This document shows, in pieces, positions 26,479 to 34,487 of a stretch of 64,000 bases of DNA; within the stretch, counting starts at the first letter, position 1, and the number at the start of each line of letters is the position of its first letter. A model generated the notes under the pieces. The model was not told the DNA's origin. It was given only the letters and a program-made list of their open reading frames with translations, and ran no database searches. The DNA is from Halopiger aswanensis. GTDB taxonomy: Archaea > Halobacteriota > Halobacteria > Halobacteriales > Natrialbaceae. The stretch covers positions 682,001 to 746,000 of the forward strand of contig NZ_RAPO01000003.1 of assembly GCF_003610195.1 (NCBI RefSeq). The letters run 5' to 3'. The position numbers were made by a program, and so were the translations under genes.

Positions 26479-26501
26479 CCGGGCCGCACAATCGGCGGTC
26501 G

Positions 26502-27149
26502 ATGACAGTCGTCGCTTTCGACTTCGACGGAACGCTTTCGGACTCCGAGATGACGGTCCTGCTCGGGCAGCGCTGCGGGGTCGCCGAGGATATGGCCGAG
26601 ATCACGGAACGCGCGATGAACGACGAGATCGGCTACGCCGAGAGCCTCCGCGAGCGCGCGGCCCTGCTCGAGGGCCTCGCCGCCGAGGAGGCCGAAGCGG
26701 CCTTCGACGAGGTCGTCCTCCGCGAGGGCGCGGCCGACCTGATCGCCGAGCTGAACGCGGCCGGCGTCACGACGGCCATCCTCACCGGCGGCTTCGAACG
26801 GGGCGTCGCCGCAGCCCTCGAGCGCGAGGGCGTCTCCGTCGACCACATCGTCTCGAACCGCCTGCCGATGAACGCCGACGAAACCGAACTGACCGGCGCG
26901 GTCGAGGGGCCGCTGATCGAGGGCACCAAGGACGACGCCCTCGAGGACCTGGCGGACGACGTCGGCGTCGCCCTTGAGGACACCGTCGCGGTCGGTGACG
27001 GCGCGAACGATCTCCCGATGCTCAAGGTCGCCGGCCTCGCGATCGGCTTCGACCCGAAGCCAGCGGTCGAGCCCCACTGCGACGTCGTCGTCACCTCGAT
27101 GGCCGACGCCCGCGAGGAACTCGTCGCGGACGGCGTGCTCGAGGACTAA
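26502..27149 (+). CDS. serB: Phosphoserine phosphatase (HAD family)
   Basis: A 215-residue HAD hydrolase. Motif I is DFDGTLSDSE (7-16), motif II the ILTGGF block, and motifs III/IV are K145-region DDALEDLADD and VGDGANDLPML. The helical cap (residues about 20-75) has the size seen in SerB/ThrH-type enzymes. It dephosphorylates O-phospho-L-serine, the last step of the pathway begun by SerA nearby; activity on other phosphomonoesters is possible. A T-rich tract (GGGCTTTTTCTCTC at about 27178) after the gene may terminate transcription. Confidence 0.88.
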   Translation: MTVVAFDFDGTLSDSEMTVLLGQRCGVAEDMAEITERAMNDEIGYAESLRERAALLEGLAAEEAEAAFDEVVLREGAADLIAELNAAGVTTAILTGGFERGVAAALEREGVSVDHIVSNRLPMNADETELTGAVEGPLIEGTKDDALEDLADDVGVALEDTVAVGDGANDLPMLKVAGLAIGFDPKPAVEPHCDVVVTSMADAREELVADGVLED

Positions 27150-27257
27150 CGCTCTCCGGCCGCTCTCGCGTTCTACTGGGCTTTTTCTCTCGGATACCGA
27201 CCGACGTTGGGATATGCCAACGGTGCGTTCATTGGTTCGCTCGCCGATACCTCTCGT

Positions 27258-28019
27258 ATGCGCGAGTTCGCTTTTACGATCACCTACGAGCGGGGTGCGG
27301 ACCATCTGATGGACGTCTTCATCGAGCACCCCGGACTGTACGCGCGGACGATCTCCTGTCACGCGACGACGGACACGATGTGGCGACTGGACGAGGTGAC
27401 CGGCCCTGCCGAGGCGCTATCGGTCTACGACGACCGCCTCGCGGACCTCTCGCGGTGTTCCAGCCTGCGCGGCATGGGCGGCTGTCCGATCGACTGGCAC
27501 TACGAGACCCTCGCCGAACGACCGACACGACGGCTCATCTACTCGCGCCAGTCGGAGGGCGAGGGCTGTCGCTCCGTCCCGTACCTCGCCGCGAAACACC
27601 TCGGCGACGGCGCACTCTGTCGCGCCGAACAGCACGGCCACGAGTACAAGTGGCGGATCCTCGCCGAAGACGACGCCGCGGTCCGTCCCGTGTACGAGGA
27701 ACTCGACGCCAATCTCCGGGACGGCCTCTCCCTCGAGTTCGAGCGCGTCACCGGCGAGACGGAGTGGCCCGACGACCACGCCGGGGGCGCCGAACTGCCC
27801 TACAAACAGCGCGAGGCCCTCGAGTTGGCCGTCGAGCACGGCTACTACGAGACGCCGCGCCGGATGTCGATCCAGGAGATCGCCGAGGCCGAGGACATCC
27901 CGACCTCGACGCTGCAGTACCGACTGACCCGTGCGGAAGCGTGGCTCGCCGAGACCTTCGTCTCGACCGACACCGGCGATCCCGTGGTGCAGGCGATGAC
28001 GTCGGCGAGCGACGACTGA
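27258..28019 (+). CDS. Bat-type helix-turn-helix transcriptional regulator (HTH_10)
   Basis: A 253-residue regulator with a C-terminal HTH_10 domain: LPYKQREALELAVEHGYYETPRRMSIQEIAE, then IPTSTLQYRLTRAEAWL as recognition helix. The N-terminal part (residues 1-150) is a ligand-sensing module of the bacterioopsin-activator type without PAS or GAF signatures, and contains several cysteines (SRCSSLRGMGGCP, GEGCRSVPYL, ALCRAEQ) that could bind metal or sense redox state. ATG 27258 directly begins the conserved MREFAFTITYERG. Its target is unknown; the Tat-exported amidohydrolase gene lies 227 bp downstream. Confidence 0.85.
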   Translation: MREFAFTITYERGADHLMDVFIEHPGLYARTISCHATTDTMWRLDEVTGPAEALSVYDDRLADLSRCSSLRGMGGCPIDWHYETLAERPTRRLIYSRQSEGEGCRSVPYLAAKHLGDGALCRAEQHGHEYKWRILAEDDAAVRPVYEELDANLRDGLSLEFERVTGETEWPDDHAGGAELPYKQREALELAVEHGYYETPRRMSIQEIAEAEDIPTSTLQYRLTRAEAWLAETFVSTDTGDPVVQAMTSASDD

Positions 28020-28246
28020 CGGCTCGAGGGCGAGGGCTGCCGATCTCGAGGCCCATCCGTCATCGCACCCGATCGCTCGTTTTCGACTGCTAGTCTGATG
28101 CCCCGGTAACTACCGACGTCGCTAAACCGCCCGCTGAGCACGCTATTGCCGAACGTTACCGAACGTGATACCCCTCCGGAACGAGTTGGAATGTGCCGAA
28201 CCAATCTCCATTCCGATGCAGCCGGTACGGTAACTCGAGTCAGATC

Positions 28247-29821
28247 ATGTCAACTGACGACCGATCGACGGACGAGTCCGGCGTCTCGCGACGCAACTAC
28301 CTCGGCCTCGGCGCCGGCGCGCTGGCGGGCCTGTCGTTCGCTTCCGTCGGCAGCGCTGACGAAAGGGAGAAGAGCGGGACAAACAAGGGCAACGCCCGCG
28401 GGAACGGCGCGGGTGACCGCCTGCTGATCACGAACGGGACGATCGTCACCGTCGACCCCGACCTCGGGATCCTCGAGAACGCGGATTTGCTCGTCGAAAA
28501 CGGGCAAATCGAGCGCATCGACGGCAACATCGATGCACCCGCTGCGGCGACGATCGACGCCGGCGACGCCATCGTCGCGCCCGGGTTCGTCAACGCCCAC
28601 CTGCACACCTGGCAGGCCGGCGTCCGCGGGGTCGCCGGCGACTGGTCGTTCATGGAGTACCTCGAGACGATGCTCGGGGAGATCAGCGGCCACTACGAGC
28701 CCGAGGACGCCTACCTGGGCAACCTCTTCGGCGCGCTCGAGCAGCTCAACGCCGGCGCGACGACGATCCTCGACTGGTTCCACATCGCCAACTCGCCCGA
28801 CCACACCGACCGGGCGATCGACGGCCTCGAGGACGCCGGCGTCCGCGCCGTCTTCGCGCACGGCCCGCCGGGGGACGACAGCGCGACGTGGTGGGAGCAG
28901 AGTACGGAGCCCCACCCCGACGATATCCGCCGGCTCCACCGGGAGCGGTTACCGGCCAACGACGGTCTGCTGACGCTGGCGATGGGCATCCGCGGCCCCG
29001 ACTACTCGACGGACGAGGTCGTGACGCAGGACATCGAACTCGCGCGCGAACTCGGGATTCCCGCGTCCATGCACATCGGCTCGCTCGGCCCCGGCGGGGT
29101 CGAGACCCTCGAGGAACTCGGGCTGCTCGGCGACGACCTGAACTACGTCCACGCCAACCGGCTCACCGAGCGGGAGTTCGAACTCGTCGGCGACTCCGGC
29201 GGCTCGGTCTCGGTCACGCCGGAAGTCGAGATGCAGATGGGGATGGGGATGCCGGCGCTCCGCCAGACGCTCGACGCCGGCGCGATCCCGTCGCTCGGCG
29301 TCGACATCGTCTCGAACGTCAGCGGCGACATGTTCGCCCAGACCCGCACGGCGCTGCAGACCCAGCGCGCGCTCGACAACCAGCCGACCGTCGAAGCCGG
29401 CGAGCAGGTCGCCGACCTCTCGCTGACCGCGCGGCAGGCCCTCGAGTTCGCGACGATCGAGGGCGCTCGCGCGCTCGGCCTCGAGGACCAGGTCGGTTCG
29501 CTGACCCCTGGCAAGCGGGCGGACGTCGTGCTCTTCGAGACGGACGACATCACCACGACGCCGGCCCACGATCCGGTCGAAACGATCGTCTTCCAGTCCG
29601 GCATCGAGACCGTCGATACGGTGATCGTCGACGGGACCCTCGTCAAGTACGACGGCGACCTCATCAACCCGGCCGCCGAGCGCCGGCGCCACCAGCTCGT
29701 CCGCTCCGGCCGCCGCATCCTCGAGGAAAGCGGCCTCGAGACGCTGGCGGAGTCCGTCGGAACCCGCGGTCGAGGTCGCGATCGTGGACGGGGACGCGGC
29801 TGGGGACAGCACGACTCCTAA
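28247..29821 (+). CDS. Tat-exported amidohydrolase with Arg/Gly tail
   Basis: A 524-residue protein. The signal carries twin arginines followed by NYLGLGAGALAGLSFASV and has no lipobox, so the enzyme should be exported folded. The body is an amidohydrolase of the cytosine deaminase/chlorohydrolase group: metal residues in VNAHLHTW (H118, H120), MHIGS, VHANRL and GVDIVSN, and the closing strand LTPGKRADVVLFETD. Members hydrolyse C-N or C-Cl bonds of cyclic amidines. The C-terminal 16 residues are RG-rich (RGRGRDRGRGRGWGQ), unusual for the family. ATG 28247 is chosen; the frame extending upstream to 28193 has no signal-like features. The substrate is unknown. Confidence 0.85.
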   Translation: MSTDDRSTDESGVSRRNYLGLGAGALAGLSFASVGSADEREKSGTNKGNARGNGAGDRLLITNGTIVTVDPDLGILENADLLVENGQIERIDGNIDAPAAATIDAGDAIVAPGFVNAHLHTWQAGVRGVAGDWSFMEYLETMLGEISGHYEPEDAYLGNLFGALEQLNAGATTILDWFHIANSPDHTDRAIDGLEDAGVRAVFAHGPPGDDSATWWEQSTEPHPDDIRRLHRERLPANDGLLTLAMGIRGPDYSTDEVVTQDIELARELGIPASMHIGSLGPGGVETLEELGLLGDDLNYVHANRLTEREFELVGDSGGSVSVTPEVEMQMGMGMPALRQTLDAGAIPSLGVDIVSNVSGDMFAQTRTALQTQRALDNQPTVEAGEQVADLSLTARQALEFATIEGARALGLEDQVGSLTPGKRADVVLFETDDITTTPAHDPVETIVFQSGIETVDTVIVDGTLVKYDGDLINPAAERRRHQLVRSGRRILEESGLETLAESVGTRGRGRDRGRGRGWGQHDS

Positions 29822-29961
29822 TCGAGAACTACCCGACGGTCCGGCGTGGTAACCCGATGTAATAGCAGGTTATTCGCCGGCCGTCCCAGCCGATCCGGAT
29901 CGCTCACCGAACCCTCCGAAATCGGCGACAATCAGGCCTAATTACCCATTTCAATACCGAG

Positions 29962-29976
29962 CGAGTTATTAACTCG
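29962..29976. promoter_or_regulatory. 15-bp perfect palindrome at promoter of small membrane gene
   Basis: CGAGTTA-T-TAACTCG, with seven-base arms around one T. It lies 21-35 nt before ATG 29997 and its centre (TTATTAA) is also the best TATA element there. A repressor bound here would block TBP. The 175-bp gap otherwise holds nothing recognisable. Confidence 0.5.
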
Positions 29977-29996
29977 TGACCGAGTAAGTAGTTTTG

Positions 29997-30341
29997 ATGA
30001 TGTGGCAAGATCTCGTCTTCATGCTCGGAAGCGGCCTCTCGATCGTCTTCCTCGCACCGACCCTCCGAAACGCGAACGCGAACGTCCCCCTCGGGACCAG
30101 CATCCCCTCGATGGGCATCGGGTACGTCTACGCGACGACCTTCTTCACCCTCGGGATGACCTTCTCCGCCGCCGGCGCGTTCGCCGCGGGGACGATGTGG
30201 TCGCTGATCGCCCTGTTCCGCTCGCCGGCGTCCCACCAGTTCCGGACCTCGGTCGCGCTCTTCGCCCACGACCTCTCGCGCTGGTTCGACCGCCGTCGCT
30301 CCGAGCACACCGTCGCCGCCGAACAGTACTACTCCGAATAA
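29997..30341 (+). CDS. Small two/three-helix membrane protein, haloarchaeal conserved type
   Basis: A 114-residue protein. Helices are at about 4-20 (LVFMLGSGLSIVFLAP) and 36-68 (SIPSMGIGYVYATTFFTLGMTFSAAGAFAAG, perhaps continuing to 73), followed by a basic cytoplasmic tail (RWFDRRRSEH). I do not know its role. Three possible starts are adjacent (TTG 29994, ATG 29997, ATG 30000); ATG 29997 fits the palindromic promoter best. It is followed by a convergent tRNA-modification gene. Confidence 0.65.
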   Translation: MMWQDLVFMLGSGLSIVFLAPTLRNANANVPLGTSIPSMGIGYVYATTFFTLGMTFSAAGAFAAGTMWSLIALFRSPASHQFRTSVALFAHDLSRWFDRRRSEHTVAAEQYYSE

Positions 30342-30473
30342 TCCGACTCCCGTCGCTCGCCGTCTGCGGTTCTCCGCCGCCGCTTCGCTCGCTTTCCTCT
30401 CCCTCTCTCGCTTCCTACTCTTCCTCACCCACCGACCTCGAGCCTCGACCCGTCGCAGTGTCGCTTCGACGCG

Positions 30474-31124
30474 CTATTCCGCCGTCTCCTCGAGCCACGC
30501 CTCGATCTCGTCGGCCAGCGCGCCGCGGCGGTGGATCGTCCCCGTCGAGAGATCGACGACGGTGCTCTCGGTGCCCTGCGTCTCGCCGCCGTCGAGGACG
30601 ACGGCTTCGTCTCGCACCTGCCGGCCGATCTCCGCGACCGTGCGGGCGCTGGGCTCGCCGCTGACGTTGGCGCTGGTCGACGTGATCGGGCGCTCGGCGG
30701 CCGCGAGCAAGGCCATGGCGGGTTCGCAGTCGGGCACGCGGATGCCGACCTGTTCGCCGCCCGCGGTCAGCACGTCCGGGACGACCTCCCGGCGCTCGCA
30801 GAGGACCGTGACGGGTCCCGGCAGGAACTCCGCGGCGAACGCGCGTTCGCGCTCAGTCGCCTCGATGTATCCCGCTTCAATCGCCGTCTCGAACGTCGGC
30901 ACCGCCAAGGAGACGGGTTTCGAGCGATCCCGGCCTTTCACCTCGAAGACGCGCTCGACGGCGTCGGCATCGAGCGCGTCGGCAGCGAGGCCGTAGACCG
31001 TCTCGGTCGGGTAGACGACGAGGCCACCCTCGCGGATCGCTTCGCCTGCGCGCTCGAGCGTCTCAGCGTCGATGTCGGGGTCGCCGTCGAAGTCGAACTC
31101 GAAACCGGATTCGTCGGCGTTCAT
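30474..31124 (-). CDS. L-threonylcarbamoyladenylate synthase (Sua5/YrdC)
   Basis: A 216-residue YrdC-domain protein. Visible family blocks are GGLVVYPTETVYGLAADAL, KGRDRSKPVSLAV, PGPVTVLCER and the ITSTSANVSGE segment. It makes threonylcarbamoyl-AMP from threonine, bicarbonate and ATP for t6A37 of ANN-decoding tRNAs. It lacks the extra C-terminal domain of long Sua5, so it is the short YrdC form. ATG 31124 (MNADESGFEFDFD) is chosen over the frame start at 31151, which adds nine basic residues. Confidence 0.94.
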   Translation of the reverse strand: MNADESGFEFDFDGDPDIDAETLERAGEAIREGGLVVYPTETVYGLAADALDADAVERVFEVKGRDRSKPVSLAVPTFETAIEAGYIEATERERAFAAEFLPGPVTVLCERREVVPDVLTAGGEQVGIRVPDCEPAMALLAAAERPITSTSANVSGEPSARTVAEIGRQVRDEAVVLDGGETQGTESTVVDLSTGTIHRRGALADEIEAWLEETAE

Positions 31125-31226
31125 ACGCGGTACTCGCGTCGGTGCGGCCAAAAGCGTACCGTCACGCGGTGCCGCGAAACGGCAGAATAAGCCCCGCGCA
31201 GCGCTCGGATCGCCGCTACCCGCGGA

Positions 31227-31736
31227 TCACTCGAGGCCGAACCGCTCCTCGAGGTCGTCGTAGTCGGGGAAGTCGGGCCAGTCGGTCCCGACCCAGGCGT
31301 CCTCGACGGTCAGGTCCTCGCCGACGGCGAAGACGGCGGGTCGGGGCTCGGTGATGCCTGCCATCCCGTCGAGGTCGTGGTCGATGCCGTAGTCGCGGGC
31401 GACGTCGGCGGCCGGATCGGCGAAGACGGTGAACGGATACTCGTTGTCCTCGAGGAATCGCTTGACGCCGTAGGGGGTCGACGCCGTAACGCCGACGACG
31501 TGGGCCTTCTCGTCCCAGCCGCGCTCGGCGAGTTCGTCCCAGACGTACTTCGCGAGGAACGACCCGGTCATCGGCGTAAAGACGACGATTGTGCGGCCGT
31601 GTTCGGCGACCAACTCCGAGAGGCTGCGGTTCTCCCAGTACTCGTCGGTGACCAGCGGCCGGGTGAAGTCGGGCGCCTCGTCGCCGGCCTCGGGGTTGTC
31701 CGCGGGGCCGAGATCGACGACCTCGAAGTCGGGCAT
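31227..31736 (-). CDS. Redoxin/AhpC-like protein without any cysteine
   Basis: A 169-residue thioredoxin-fold protein of the AhpC/TSA type: GDEAPDFTRPLV, TIVVFTPMTGSFLAKYVWDEL, ASTPYGVKRFLEDNEYPFTVFAD and a late PRPAVFAVGEDL strand. The position of the peroxidatic cysteine (P-x3-T-x2-C of peroxiredoxins) falls in FTPMTGSFLA, and the whole protein contains no cysteine. It therefore cannot act as a classical peroxiredoxin. Its start codon overlaps the stop of the upstream glutaredoxin-like gene (TGATG), so the two are one unit. It may be a structural or binding partner rather than an enzyme. Confidence 0.82.
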   Translation of the reverse strand: MPDFEVVDLGPADNPEAGDEAPDFTRPLVTDEYWENRSLSELVAEHGRTIVVFTPMTGSFLAKYVWDELAERGWDEKAHVVGVTASTPYGVKRFLEDNEYPFTVFADPAADVARDYGIDHDLDGMAGITEPRPAVFAVGEDLTVEDAWVGTDWPDFPDYDDLEERFGLE

Positions 31737-32047
31737 CAGACCTCACCCCCGTCGGTTGCGGTCGCGCCGTCGCCGTAGGTCGACTCGAGGTACTCCACGA
31801 TATTCGCGCTTTCCGCCATCGTGATGCCGGTGTTCTCGTCGACGACGACCGGCACCGTCCGGACGCCGGCGACGCGCTTGACGACGTTCCGGTCGGAGTG
31901 CATCGGTTCGACGAACCGCGACTGGTACTCGAGGTCGAACTCGTTCAGCAGGCGGGCGACGCGCTCGCAGTACGGGCAGCCCTGCAGCCGATAGAACGTG
32001 ATCGGCGGGTCGTCGCTCGCGGTGGTGGGAGCACTGGTGCTCGACAT
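31736..32047 (-). CDS. Glutaredoxin/GST-N-like protein with CPYC site
   Basis: A 103-residue thioredoxin-fold protein. The active site LQGCPYCERVARLL is near residue 20, with the cis-Pro segment VRTVPVVVDE and the end GITMAESANIVEYLESTYG, typical of the glutaredoxin/GST-N hybrid family common in haloarchaea. With two active-site cysteines it should perform dithiol exchange, probably with gamma-Glu-Cys, which replaces glutathione in haloarchaea. ATG 32047 (MSSTSAPTT) is chosen; upstream codons to 32158 are intergenic sequence. It overlaps the start of the cysteine-free redoxin. Confidence 0.88.
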   Translation of the reverse strand: MSSTSAPTTASDDPPITFYRLQGCPYCERVARLLNEFDLEYQSRFVEPMHSDRNVVKRVAGVRTVPVVVDENTGITMAESANIVEYLESTYGDGATATDGGEV

Positions 32048-32157
32048 GTGCGGCCGTTCGGCCACAAGCGGCGTAAACGTGTCGTCGCCGGTGATCGACG
32101 CGGGCGAACCCGGAAATGGTAAACGGTTAACCGATAGGGTTCCAATGCACACCATCA

Positions 32158-33600
32158 ATGGCGTTGTCTCCGCTGCTCGAGGCCGTGCTAGCCGTCTACG
32201 ATGTCCCGATCGTGGACGTTCGACTCGCGCTCGACGAGTCGACGGTGACGATCGTCGGGACGATCGCAGTCGCCGTGCTCATCGCGCTCTCGGGATTCTT
32301 CTCCTCCTCTGAGATCGCGATGTTCAACCTGCCGAAACACCGCATCGAGGGAATGGTCGAGGACGGCGTCGAGGGTGCGTCCCTCGTCAGGGATCTGAAG
32401 GACGATCCCCACCGGCTCCTCGTGACGATTCTGGTCGGCAACAACATCGTCAACATCGCGATGTCCTCGATCGCGACGGCGATCCTCTCGATGCACTTCG
32501 GCGGTCTGGTCGGCGTGTTGCTGGCCACGTTCGGGATCACCGCGCTCGTGTTGTTGTTCGGCGAGAGCGTCCCCAAGTCCTACGCGGTCGAGAACACGGA
32601 AACGTGGTCGATCCGCATCTCGAAGCCGCTGAAAGCCACGGAGTACTTCCTCTATCCGCTGATTATCGTCTTCGACTACCTCACCCGGCAGGTCAACCGA
32701 CTCATCGGTTCGACCGGCTCGATCGAGTCCCCCTACGTCACCCGCGACGAGATCCAGGAGATGATCGAGTCCGGCGAGCGCGAGGGCGTCCTGGAGGAGG
32801 AGGAACACGAGATGCTCCAGCGCATCTTCCGATTCAACAATACGATCGTCAAGGAGGTCATGACCCCGCGGCTGGACATGACCGCGGTCCCGAAGGACGC
32901 CAGCATCGACGAGGCCATCGAGACCTGTATCCAGAGCGGCCACGCCCGTATCCCCGTCTACGAGGGCAGCCTCGACAACGTGATGGGCGTCGTCCACATC
33001 CGCGACCTCGTGCGCGATCTCAACTACGGCGAGACCAACGACGGCGACCTCGAGCTCGCGGACCTCATCCAGCCGACGCTGCACGTCCCCGAGTCGAAGA
33101 ACGTCGACGAACTCCTGACCGAAATGCGGGAAAACCGGATGCACATGGCCATCGTCATCGACGAGTTCGGCACCACCGAGGGGCTGGTGACGATGGAGGA
33201 CATGGTCGAGGAGATCATCGGCGAGATCTTGGAGGGCGGCGAGGAACAGCCGATCGAGGAGATCGACGACCGCACGGTCCTCGTTCGCGGCGAGGTCAAC
33301 ATCGAGGACGTCAACGAGGCCCTCGAGATCGACCTCCCCGAGGGCGAGGAGTTCGAGACCATCGCCGGCTTCATCTTCAACCGCGCGGGCCGACTGGTCG
33401 AAGAGGGTGAGGAGATCACCTACGACGGCGTCCGGATCACCGTCGAGGACGTCGAAAACACGCGGATCATGATGGCTCGGCTGACGAAACTCGAGCAGGA
33501 GCGAGCCGAACCGGGGGCGGATGGGGACCCGGCGGAGGCGAGCGAGTCGTCGAACGGCAACGCCGATACCGGCGACGTGACGGACAGTACGGTCGAGTAG
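32158..33600 (+). CDS. CNNM/CorC-type membrane protein (DUF21 + CBS pair + CorC_HlyC)
   Basis: A 480-residue protein. The DUF21 membrane domain occupies about 1-190 (FFSSSEIAMFNLPKHRIEG, LVGNNIVNIAMSS, LLFGESVPKSYAVEN), followed by paired CBS domains at about 210-335 (VMTPRLDMTAVPKD, GHARIPVYEGSLDNVMGVVH) and the CorC_HlyC domain to about 445. This architecture belongs to the CNNM/CorC family, linked to magnesium or sodium-coupled divalent metal export; the CBS pair usually binds Mg-ATP. The end is a Ser/Glu/Asp-rich tail. GGTTAACC about 30 nt upstream may be the promoter element. The divergent neighbour is the glutaredoxin-like gene. Confidence 0.93.
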   Translation: MALSPLLEAVLAVYDVPIVDVRLALDESTVTIVGTIAVAVLIALSGFFSSSEIAMFNLPKHRIEGMVEDGVEGASLVRDLKDDPHRLLVTILVGNNIVNIAMSSIATAILSMHFGGLVGVLLATFGITALVLLFGESVPKSYAVENTETWSIRISKPLKATEYFLYPLIIVFDYLTRQVNRLIGSTGSIESPYVTRDEIQEMIESGEREGVLEEEEHEMLQRIFRFNNTIVKEVMTPRLDMTAVPKDASIDEAIETCIQSGHARIPVYEGSLDNVMGVVHIRDLVRDLNYGETNDGDLELADLIQPTLHVPESKNVDELLTEMRENRMHMAIVIDEFGTTEGLVTMEDMVEEIIGEILEGGEEQPIEEIDDRTVLVRGEVNIEDVNEALEIDLPEGEEFETIAGFIFNRAGRLVEEGEEITYDGVRITVEDVENTRIMMARLTKLEQERAEPGADGDPAEASESSNGNADTGDVTDSTVE

Positions 33601-33662
33601 CGGTCCGATCGCAGTTCTCGCAGCCGAGTTGACGCAACGAAATAGACGCGCGGCCGCGCTCG

Positions 33663-34397
33663 TCAGGCCTCGGGCGCGCTCGAGTTCCGCTCGACGTACG
33701 ATTCGATCTCGGCGGCGATCGCCGGCGGCACGACGATCCGTCGCGGCCCGGCGACGTACTGCCCGCCCGGCTGGGCGTAGTCGAGCGTCACGACGACGGC
33801 GTCGCCGACCGGTCGCGTGGAGACGGTCCGAATCACCGAGAGATCGATCGCCTGCTCGGGTTCGTAGAGGTAGATCACGCCCTCGTCGGGGTCGAACGCG
33901 CCGACCGACTCGAGGAACGACGAACACACGAGCGCGCCGAGCGCGAGCGGAATCGTCAGCGCCGCCAGCCCCGTAAACGGTCCCGCGCCGAGGTCGCCCA
34001 GTAGGTTGTTCTGCGAGACGTACCGACCGATGCCCATCAGGGTCACGATGATCGCACCCATCGCGATCGCACCCAGTGCGGCGTCGGCCGCCCGCTGGAG
34101 GGCCGGCCCCGACGGGGTCGAGAACGGGAGTCGCTCGAGGTGACTGCCCGTATTATCGCTCACAACGAGCGCGAAGATCGTTACGAGAATCGCCGCGAAC
34201 AGCGCGACGACGATGGATTGTCCGCCGATCTGTCCGGTGAGGTCGTAGAGCCGCCAGAAGACGATAATCGTGATGACGGCGAAGAAGGTGCCGACGCCGA
34301 GCGACCACAGGAGTCGGATCGCGCGCGACGTCGTGGCGTCGCGTCGCCACTGAAGCAAGTCGTCCGGATCAGCGGGGGCGTCCGCGTCCACGTCCAT
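33663..34397 (-). CDS. Integral membrane protein with C-terminal soluble domain
   Basis: A 244-residue protein. Four membrane segments lie at about 25-48, 58-78, 103-128 and 142-165, followed by a beta-rich cytoplasmic domain (VIYLYEPEQAIDLSVIRTVSTRPVGDAVVVTLDYAQPGGQ is read only in outline) that resembles PH-like membrane domains. I do not recognise a named family. ATG 34397 is used (MDVDADAPADPDD). It lies directly downstream of the PiT gene on the same strand, 90 bp away, so co-expression with phosphate uptake is possible. Confidence 0.7.
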   Translation of the reverse strand: MDVDADAPADPDDLLQWRRDATTSRAIRLLWSLGVGTFFAVITIIVFWRLYDLTGQIGGQSIVVALFAAILVTIFALVVSDNTGSHLERLPFSTPSGPALQRAADAALGAIAMGAIIVTLMGIGRYVSQNNLLGDLGAGPFTGLAALTIPLALGALVCSSFLESVGAFDPDEGVIYLYEPEQAIDLSVIRTVSTRPVGDAVVVTLDYAQPGGQYVAGPRRIVVPPAIAAEIESYVERNSSAPEA

Positions 34398-34487
34398 ATC
34401 GGAAGTCGCCAGCGCGCAGGTAAAGACCGTTCGGTCCGCGCACACGTACCCCCGGTAGTCGCGGGCCGGACGACGACCACCGGCGCC

